Positions 55,245 to 63,100 of a DNA stretch of 64,000 nucleotides are shown in pieces. The first letter of the stretch is position 1, and each line of letters opens with the position of its first letter. The stretch is from positions 1,054,001 to 1,118,000 of the forward strand of contig NZ_JAWMWH010000001.1 of assembly GCF_037546185.1 (NCBI RefSeq), given 5' to 3'. Both the position numbers and the translations under genes were made by a program. The DNA comes from Nicoliella lavandulae. GTDB taxonomy: Bacteria; Bacillota; Bacilli; Lactobacillales; Lactobacillaceae. The notes beneath the pieces were generated by a model that was given only the letters and a program-made list of their open reading frames with translations, ran no database searches and was not told where the DNA came from.

Positions 55245-55340
55245 GCAATTGCTGCCAGTGCCTTAGCGAGTCAACAAAATCAACTTGCATCGACTGCTGC
55301 GCGAAACGGGAATGCTGATAAAGCCAGTGCCGCCAATGAA

Positions 55341-58337
55341 GTGGCTCAAATCGCAGCCAGTCAAGCCAGTGATTATCAACGGACTGCTTCCCAAGCGGCT
55401 AGTGCCAATGTTTCAGCTGCTAGCCTTGCTAGTTCTGCCGTTAGTGCATTGAGTACTGCCAATAGTAACATTAGTGCCGCCGGCTTAGTGGTTAATTCCG
55501 CCAGTCAAGTGGTCAGTGATCAATTAGCCGGAATGCGGATGGCTTCCAGTGTCGCAACTAGTGATAACCAAACGGCTAGTTCCCATGCAAGTGCCATTAC
55601 TAACGTTGCTAGTGCTACGCATCAAACGGCGCAAACGACTAGCTCATATAACGACCAAGCTAGTGCTGCTAGTCAATTAGCAAATAGCATTAACGCAACG
55701 ACCAGTAATGCTGCGACCGCAAGCAATAGTTTGGCGGCAGCAATGCCTACGAACAGTGCGATTGCTAGTCAAAATTCATTGATTCAATCTGCTGCCAGCG
55801 TGGTTGCTGATGCTACTAAGCATGCACAATCACAAGCTGGAATTGCAAGCAGTGTAAATGCTGCTGCCAGTGCGGCTGCATCGCAAGCTAGTGCGAACCA
55901 ATCCGCTGCTGTTAGTGGTTCGAGTCAAGTGGGCTCATTAACAAGTCAAGCGGTAAGTGCTTATAACCACGGAGATGCTAAGTTAGGAAGCTACTTTAAC
56001 GACCAAGCTGCCAATGCAATTAACAACTTAGCTAGTCTCCAAAGTGATACGGCACGGCAATCATCAATTGCGACCGATGCTCAAGCGGCGGCTAGTGCTG
56101 CCAACATTGCAGCTACTAGCTACCAACAAGCCGCCCAATCTGCTGCGGACACTGTGAAGACCACTAGCACGACGATTAGTTCTACTGCGAACCAAGCCGC
56201 CCACAGTGCCAACGCTGCTAACGGTAGTAGCGCTGAAGCATTGAACAGTCAATTTAATAGTTACGTTAGTGCTGCTAGCGTAGCTGCTAAGTCGATTACC
56301 GATGCAACGGCAAGCGTCAATAGTGCCACCAGTGCGGTGCATTCTGATCACGTTGCTGGTCAATCCGCATCACAAACGATGACTCAATTGATGAGTGCTG
56401 ATCATAGTAATGCAATTATTAGTGCTGCTGTCCAAATCGTTCAATCTGCTACGGCCCAATTAAGTGTTACTGATTCTGGAGCTCAAGGGCAAGCTAGCGT
56501 TTACGCATCTGCTTCTAAAGCGGCGCAATCTGGATTAGGCGTGCTAAGCAGTGCAGCGGAATCAGTTGCGGCTAACATTAAGTCTGCCAATGACTACACA
56601 TCATTAGCAAATAGCGCAACTAGTGCCAATGATTACGCTGCGGCAAGCAAGTTTACTTCCTTAGCACACCAGTATGTAACGGCTGCCTCTGCAATGATGG
56701 CAACTGCTTCTACTGCGAATGCGAACGTAACGACGAATTCGAATGTGGCTGCTAGTGCTGTTCAACGGCTCCAAGCCAGCCAAGCTAGTGCGACTGCCTT
56801 ATCGGCAAGCATCAGTAGTGCGGTGCAAAGTGCTATCCAAGCCAGTCAAGCTGACAGCGATGCAGTGGTTACTAACAGTACGGCTGCTACCGCTAGTGCA
56901 ATGAGTGGTAATCTGGACCGTGCCCAAACGAATATTCAATCTGCTAGTGCTCAAGCCAGTCAAGCAAACCAACAATTAGTTCAACAGGCAAGTCAAGCAG
57001 CAGCTGCTTACAGTGCTGCGAATGCCAATGCTAGTGCGGCCGTTAGTGCTGCTAGCGCCGCTAATATTAAGGTCCAATCAGCTAGTCAAACCATTAGTGC
57101 TGCTAACCAAGTCGCTGCTAGTGCCAATGCAGTGATCACGAGTGCTAAGGCAACGGCTAGTGCTGCTGCTCAAGTTGGGGATGCTAGTGTAGCGAGTGCT
57201 GCTCGTTCCACGGCTGTCTCAGCAGCTGGCTTAATCACCAGTGCTAGTGCAACTGCTGTCAGTGCGGCTCAAGATGGCCAAACCAATGGCCAACTAGTTA
57301 GTTCAGCCAATGCTGCCGTAAGCAGTGCCAACCACATTGCGCAAAGTGCTAGTGCTGCAGCTAATAGTAATGCGAATGCCACGAGCACCGCTGTGAGTGC
57401 TGCCAACGATGAGATCAACCAGATCTATCAAAACGCCAGTGCTACTAGCGTCAATGCAGACCAAGCACGGCAAGCTAGTGTTCAAGCTAGTTCAGCTGGT
57501 ATTGCAACGACGAGTGCCAGTGCTTCCACAACTGCATTGCAAAGTCAAATCGCTACGGTAGCGAGTGCTAATGCCAATAGTCACTTGATTCAAAGTCAAA
57601 ATGCAATTGGTCAACAGGCAGTATCAGATGCAACGAGTGCAATGCAAGTGGTTAGTGCCGCCAATGCTAAGGATAGTGCAGCTTACCTTGCTGCTAGCTC
57701 AGCATCAGTCGTAGCGAGTGCAGCAATTGCGGATGCTGAAAAGTCGATCGCATTCATGAACGCTGCGCAAAGCAATGCTGCTAGTTACTATCAAAATGGT
57801 AATTCTGCAGCGGCTAGTGTCTACAACGATTACTACCTTTCAGCAGTTAGTGCCTTAAATGCTGATAAGGCATCCGTTAGTGCCGCCCACAGCATTGCCA
57901 GTCAAAACACGGCCATCGCTCAATCGGCTGCGGCGCAAGCATCCAGTGCCCAACAGGTAGCGACAGCGGCTAATAGCCGTGCTGCAACTGCCTTGACCAC
58001 GGCTCAAAATGCATCTGCAGCGATTGCAGCTGCCAGTGTAGTGGCCCAACGGTCATCACAAGTAAGCGTTGCAACCAGTGCATTTGCTAGTCTAGGCCAA
58101 TCAACGACTAGCGCTAGTCATACAGCTGATAGTATCAATACTTCAGCCATGACGACGTCATCTGCATTTAGTAGTAATGCGGCTCGCTTAACGAGTAGCA
58201 TTGCTGCTGGCCAAGCTAGTGCGGCTGGTCATTTGGATAGCTTGAACTATGCAATTGCTAATAGTAAAGCTCGGGCAATTATCCATTGCCGCCAGTGCCG
58301 CTGGTTCATTGATGAATTCTGCTGCGACAGTCGTTAG
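55341..58337 (+). CDS. Giant surface protein, fourth fragment
   Basis: 998 residues from the first ATG; repeat sequence in this frame starts right after the stop at 55245. Module loops of types c (near 55300), d (near 55970), b (near 56620), c (near 57175) and d (57798) can be recognised. The last 21 codons (from about 58275) are out of register: they contain the Cys, Trp and Arg that the rest of the protein lacks. That marks the frame change to the final fragment. Confidence 0.75.
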   Translation: MAQIAASQASDYQRTASQAASANVSAASLASSAVSALSTANSNISAAGLVVNSASQVVSDQLAGMRMASSVATSDNQTASSHASAITNVASATHQTAQTTSSYNDQASAASQLANSINATTSNAATASNSLAAAMPTNSAIASQNSLIQSAASVVADATKHAQSQAGIASSVNAAASAAASQASANQSAAVSGSSQVGSLTSQAVSAYNHGDAKLGSYFNDQAANAINNLASLQSDTARQSSIATDAQAAASAANIAATSYQQAAQSAADTVKTTSTTISSTANQAAHSANAANGSSAEALNSQFNSYVSAASVAAKSITDATASVNSATSAVHSDHVAGQSASQTMTQLMSADHSNAIISAAVQIVQSATAQLSVTDSGAQGQASVYASASKAAQSGLGVLSSAAESVAANIKSANDYTSLANSATSANDYAAASKFTSLAHQYVTAASAMMATASTANANVTTNSNVAASAVQRLQASQASATALSASISSAVQSAIQASQADSDAVVTNSTAATASAMSGNLDRAQTNIQSASAQASQANQQLVQQASQAAAAYSAANANASAAVSAASAANIKVQSASQTISAANQVAASANAVITSAKATASAAAQVGDASVASAARSTAVSAAGLITSASATAVSAAQDGQTNGQLVSSANAAVSSANHIAQSASAAANSNANATSTAVSAANDEINQIYQNASATSVNADQARQASVQASSAGIATTSASASTTALQSQIATVASANANSHLIQSQNAIGQQAVSDATSAMQVVSAANAKDSAAYLAASSASVVASAAIADAEKSIAFMNAAQSNAASYYQNGNSAAASVYNDYYLSAVSALNADKASVSAAHSIASQNTAIAQSAAAQASSAQQVATAANSRAATALTTAQNASAAIAAASVVAQRSSQVSVATSAFASLGQSTTSASHTADSINTSAMTTSSAFSSNAARLTSSIAAGQASAAGHLDSLNYAIANSKARAIIHCRQCRWFIDEFCCDSR

Positions 58338-59847
58338 TGCCGCCAATGCATCTGCGCAAAGTGCAACGGTAAGTGCTCAACAGGCTCAATCCAATGCGGT
58401 AGTAGCAAATCAACAGGCTAGTGATGCTGCATTAACTTCAAGCATCGCTGCAACTAACGGTGATTACGCTACCGCAAGCACAGCGCGGACAACGGCAACG
58501 ACTCTCGCATCAATTGCTAGTCAAGCACAATCAACGGCGAGTCAAGCAAACAGCACTGATGAATCAGCAGTAGCTACTGCTAGTTCTGCAGCTCTTCAAA
58601 TGAGTATTGCCATTGCAATGCTCAGTAACGCAGCGAATGCTACGAACAGTGTGGTTAGTGGGATGAATAATACTACTTCGGCATCGAGCAACCCTACTTC
58701 GAACCCTAGTTCTAATTCGCAACCATCAGCTAGCGTTAATCCAACCCCTAGTTCTAATGCAACCAATAATGGAACAACACCAAGTACTAGTGGTTCCACA
58801 TCGATTAACAACAGTGCATCGTTGTACGTGCCATCTAGCAGTAGTAATAGCACAACGGCTACTTCGACGACGAATGGTGGAACGACTGCTAACTCAGCTA
58901 CTTCAAATGGAACGACCGGCACCACGAATGCAGGGCCTACCACAAACGGTAGTAGCGTAAACGGTAATGCCACTAATAGTAATTCAGCGAATGCTAGTTC
59001 TAGTGCTACGATGAGTAGTAGTGCTAACTCAGGATTGAGCAGTAGTACAACTGTGAACTACTATTCTGATGCAATTCGGGATGCCAAACGGGATTCGGTC
59101 AATGCGTCATTTGCTAACAATTCGATTTACAAGGGTGCTTACAATGGTTTCGTTCAAGGATTGAATGGTGATTCAATGGCTAGTGTAGCTAGTGACAATG
59201 CTGAATATGTCAAGAACTATCAATCAGCATATGCACAAGGCCGTGCTAGTTATATGAATTACTATTCTGAAGGAGCCTCTGAAGCTGCTGAACAATCGAT
59301 GGCAACGACTTCACTACGTGACAAGCCAAAGGGTTACATTAATGGTTATGTCAATAAGTTCAATGCCAAGTTAACTAAACGGCCAATTTATATTTACAAC
59401 CACAAGCCAGTCTATGTTTATAGTCAGGCAACGTTTGACAAACGTGGTAAGATCATCAAGCGTGATCAAAGACCACAAAACAAGATCCATGAATTTGAAG
59501 TTAAACGGATCAAACTCGCCAAGAGCGGGTTGGTTAGATACTACGTTAAGAGCCATCAATCTGATCGCCATATCGTAGGATACCTAACTACGAATCCAAA
59601 ATTCATTGCGAATGCATACTATCAAAAGGCCAACCTAAAGCATAATACTGATCGAAAGATTCGAGTAATTAATGATAAGGGAATTTGGACTCATGGTAGC
59701 AAATCATTTGATACTAAACACCGCTTCTATCGAGTTGGTGCTAAGCTAAAGGTTAAACGAGTGGTAAGATATAAAGGGGTGACCAGATTCTATATTGGTG
59801 CTGGTAAGTATATTACAAGTAACAAGAAATTCGTGAAATTTCTTTAA
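58249..59847 (+). CDS. Giant surface protein, C-terminal fragment
   Basis: The in-register sequence starts at about 58276 (QLSIAASAAGSLMNS); the nominal ATG at 58249 is out of the parental frame. Order: half a repeat module with loop TNGDYATASTA, a Ser/Thr/Asn/Gly linker (about 58660-59050), a Tyr/Gly-patterned segment (YKGAYNGFVQGLNGD, YAQGRASYMNYYSEGASEA, KGYINGYVNKF) and a basic domain of about 160 residues ending in FYIGAGKYITSNKKFVKFL. The latter resembles C-terminal DUF5776/SLAP-like domains of lactobacillar surface proteins, thought to hold the protein to the wall non-covalently. There is no LPXTG motif and no C-terminal membrane segment. Confidence 0.8.
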   Translation: MQLLIVKLGQLSIAASAAGSLMNSAATVVSAANASAQSATVSAQQAQSNAVVANQQASDAALTSSIAATNGDYATASTARTTATTLASIASQAQSTASQANSTDESAVATASSAALQMSIAIAMLSNAANATNSVVSGMNNTTSASSNPTSNPSSNSQPSASVNPTPSSNATNNGTTPSTSGSTSINNSASLYVPSSSSNSTTATSTTNGGTTANSATSNGTTGTTNAGPTTNGSSVNGNATNSNSANASSSATMSSSANSGLSSSTTVNYYSDAIRDAKRDSVNASFANNSIYKGAYNGFVQGLNGDSMASVASDNAEYVKNYQSAYAQGRASYMNYYSEGASEAAEQSMATTSLRDKPKGYINGYVNKFNAKLTKRPIYIYNHKPVYVYSQATFDKRGKIIKRDQRPQNKIHEFEVKRIKLAKSGLVRYYVKSHQSDRHIVGYLTTNPKFIANAYYQKANLKHNTDRKIRVINDKGIWTHGSKSFDTKHRFYRVGAKLKVKRVVRYKGVTRFYIGAGKYITSNKKFVKFL

Positions 59848-59861
59848 ACCACATTAGGTTT

Positions 59862-59911
59862 AAAAAAAGACCGTCACTATCTGATTCAGATAGTTTGACG
59901 GTCTTTTTTTT
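59862..59911 (+). terminator. Terminator between the two giant genes
   Basis: A long hairpin with 20-bp arms (AAAAAAAGACCGTCACTATC / GATAGTTTGACGGTCTTTTT, with a mismatch) and a T8 run, just after the first giant gene's stop. Confidence 0.95.
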
Positions 59912-60120
59912 AGTTATTATTAATGGTATTAATTTGAGAAAGTGTTATAATTTCACTATGCAGGTTTGTAGGCTAATAATATATTTATATGATACAATAT
60001 AAATGTTTATTAAATCTTTTTTATATTTCATAGTTATAGTTTCTCGATTGGATTGGTCTTGCAAAGCGTGAGACTAACTTATCGTTTGATATAAATATGC
60101 TTCTAAAGGGGGAATCATAT
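59912..60120 (+). other. AT-rich leader region of the second giant gene
   Basis: No gene is seen here. TATAAT at 59946-59951 and TTGAGA-17 bp-TATGCA (59934-59962) are possible promoter elements. AAAGGGGGA at 60105-60113 is a strong ribosome site 7-8 bases before the TTG start at 60121. The untranslated leader could therefore be about 150 bases long. Confidence 0.45.
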
Positions 60121-63100
60121 TTGCTTTATAATAAGTATAGATTCAATAAAGTAAATGATAAAAAAGTACTTAGAAAAGTTAAGAAACAATGGATTGTTGT
60201 TTCATTATCCATGTTAACAGTACTTGGTGGATCCACAATGGTGGCCCAAAATACTGTTCATGCTGATACCACTTCCGCTAACTATAGTGAAAATAATGAT
60301 AGCAGTGCTAATAAGACTAGTGATAGTAGCGCGGCTAATAATAGTAGTAGCAGTAGTAATGCGAATATAAGTACAAATACTAATACTAATGCTTATACAC
60401 AGTCGACTGCAACGACGAGTACTGCTAATGCTAGTAGTAATGCTACTTCTGACACTAGTACCGCTGCCAGTGCGGATACGCAATCAACGACAAGTGCTAG
60501 TGCTGATAGTACATCAACCGATAGTAGTTCGAATGCTAAGAGTATCGATAGTGCGTCATCTAACAGCAGTGCTACTAGTAGCAGTTCAGATGCCAAAACT
60601 GATAGCAGTAGTGCAAAGAGCAGTGATAATAGTAATGCTAGTTCGAGCGCATCGACGGATAGTTCCAGTGTTAAGGGTAGTGCTAGTGCATCCAGTAGTG
60701 ATGCTAGTTCACAAAGTACTACTGATAGTAGTGCAAATAGTAGCGCAACGTCAAGTGCGTCCAATAGTGTAAGTGGTGTGAGTTCAGCTAGCACGAACGC
60801 TTCTTTGACGTCTGATCAAACAGCTGAATTAAAGAATATTTTAACTAGTACAGGAACCGCTGACACGATTGATATTGCTAAGCTATCTACTTCAGATGCT
60901 GCAAACATTGAAACGCTATACCGGGCTGCATTAATTTCCACTGATGGTGGCTCAGACTCGTTAACCACATTGAAGAGTTATATTGCTACCATTGGTAGTT
61001 TAAATAGTAATATTTCATCAGTTGCTACTATTTACAGTGATGTAAATAGTATTGTTTCTAATGCATCTTCAGTGGCTCAACAGGCAAACATTTTATCGAC
61101 TCGGTATGCTGATTCATCAACTAGCAGTAGTAGTCAAGTAGCTAGTAAGGCAGCAATTTCAGCCCAATCTGCTTTTGGTAGTATGGCTAGCTACGTTACG
61201 AATGCAAAGCTACAAAGCGTGTTTGCTAGTAACGCTCAAACCAATAATAGTTCGTTGTCTTCGGCCCTTAGTTCAGCTGCTAGTTTGATGAATAATGGTG
61301 GTTCTGTTAGCTCACTTGAATTAAGTAGCTTATTTGATGCCGCAGACTCACAAGTTAGCAACGTTAATAAGTATCTATCTAGTGCTAATGACGCATTAAG
61401 TAGTGCGAGTGCTAACTATACTACAATTAGCTCATATACCAGTATTACATCATCTGCTACTAGATCAACTGCTGTTCAAGCATCTCGAAATGCAAGTAAA
61501 CCTGGTACAGCTAGTGGATTTATTAACGTTACTACTGCCAGTCAATTCGATGCCGCATTTAAAAACTCTAATATCTCCCATATTAATATTGACGCCAATA
61601 TGAGTTTGTGGAGTTTATATAGTGGGTTTAATAATATGTGGACCAGCAATAACCATACTGGTAACTTTGTAGTGAACGGACTTCAGATGAATAATACTTG
61701 GTCGACCGTTGACTTTGCTGGAATATCTTACAATGCTCAAGATAGTGTTACGGTTGTTCAGAATTTGAACTTATACGGGGCCAATTACTATGGGCCCATC
61801 ACTAGTCGGACCACTGCTGGAGCAAAACTGTACTACGACAACATTAATTACACGGGGAGTCAATTAGCATATGCTACCACGACGAACCTGTATTTAGGTA
61901 ACCCTAATAATACGCCAGATACTAGTAATAGTTCTATTGATACAGCTGATAATCCAATTAAGAGTACGGTCAATATTAATGCTGGATTTAACTATAGTCC
62001 AACTCAAGTTGCAAAAAATTATGGAATGTCATATTCATATAATGGTAACGGATCGTTGGATTTGGTTAATGGATATGTTTCAGTTCAAGGTAATGGTCCA
62101 AACGGTCCGCAAGGTGGTTCTAACCAACAAGCGTTCCAAGTAGCTAGTGTTGAATTTCTACCAGGATCTACTTTTAATGCCAAGACTTATAACGGGAACG
62201 TTATGGAATTATCCAATGGTGGGAACATGACCGTTGACCACGGTGCTAATGTTACCTTTACGCCTGGTGGTTATGCTCCAGAAAATAGTCCTACTAGTTC
62301 AACTGCGTTTGGGTTATACATGCGAGGAACTGGGACCGTTAATGTTAATGCTGGGGCCATTTTAAATATTAATCCATATGTTAATACAAATTGGACTAAC
62401 AACATTGGTGGAGCTATTTATACCAGGGGTGGAGCGACTATTAACGTTGTTAATGGGGCGCAATTAAACATTAATCCAACTGGAAGCGTTAATTCAAGTG
62501 GAAACGTTATTACTAATTACCCAAATGGATTAGGATTTGTTCAGATTAATGGTGCTTCAACCATTAACGTTGATAACCAAGCTCAATTTAACTTTAATGG
62601 AACGAACATTGGAAACAATGCTCTTTCAGCCATCAAGGTATCCGGTGGTGGAACACTTAAATTGACTAATTCTGCTACGATGAAATTGGCGATTGATGGT
62701 GTGGCTGCAGATACGTTATTGGATATTTCTGGAACGGTTACAATTGATAACCCACAACAAATTATCTTTGACTTAACTAAAAATACTAATAGTGGTAGTA
62801 ATGCCTTTATTAGTGGATTAACGGTTAATGGAACTTCCATTTCATTTAAGGATGTGAACGGAACTGTCTTTGGTCCTTTTGCGATTACTACCCTTAAGAG
62901 TAATGGTAGTGGAACGGTTACTGCTACAACAACTGGTGTATTGAATGGGGCCACTAATACTGACATCACTAAGGCAGCTAATTTTAGTCGTTACATTGAA
63001 ATGGATCACGTTCAAGATGTTCAAATTGGTGGGATTCAATATAATTCAACAACCGGTGTTATTTCTGGTTACGCTACCCCAGGTGCTTATATTAAATTAC

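Larger units (their letters stand above)
28190..58500 (+). repeat. Array of about 46 modules of about 663 bp (221 residues)
   Basis: Each module has loop 1 (A-Y-x-x-G-N/D-x-x-x-G/A-x-x-Y-x-x-x-A) and, about 140 residues later, loop 2 (N/D-P/x-x-N-x-x-I/V-x-S-A). Loop-1 Gly codons in the best-preserved stretch are at 41899, 42565, 43225, 43888, 44551 and 45214: spacings 666, 660, 663, 663 and 663 bp. Earlier ones (28596, 29278, 29941, 30592, 31270, 31957, 32623, 33274) are 651-687 bp apart. After 49.8 kb the spacing drops in places to 540-565 bp. Between loops the sequence is Ala/Ser-rich and free of Pro, consistent with long helices. Confidence 0.9.
24139..59847 (+). pseudogene. Giant Ser/Ala-rich repeat surface protein gene, interrupted (about 11,900 codons)
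   Basis: Seen: five consecutive frames encode one continuous protein by repeat register. They are 24139-28182, 28183-51513 (same frame, after TAA 28180-28182), about 51516-55244 (other frame), 55245-58274 (same frame, after TAA 55242-55244) and about 58276-59847. No ribosome site precedes any internal segment. Read through, the layout is: signal peptide, Ser-rich region, beta-helix adhesin-like domain, Ig-like segment, about 46 modules of about 221 residues, Ser/Thr/Asn linker, Tyr/Gly-patterned domain, basic C-terminal domain. Known: giant repeat proteins with a KxYKxGKxW-type signal occur in Apilactobacillus and relatives, often clustered, and are thought to be exported and cell-surface attached. 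Inferred: either a recently inactivated gene, or consensus errors in a repeat-rich region. Confidence 0.8.

Noticed and set aside
24139..59847. CRISPR array, satellite non-coding DNA or genes on the opposite strand
   Set aside because: The period is 663 bp with no 25-40 bp repeats and spacers; the third-base pattern and open frames support coding on the plus strand; the many minus-strand and alternate-frame ORFs (Leu/Ala- or Val/Leu-rich) are shadows of GCT/AGT-rich codons.
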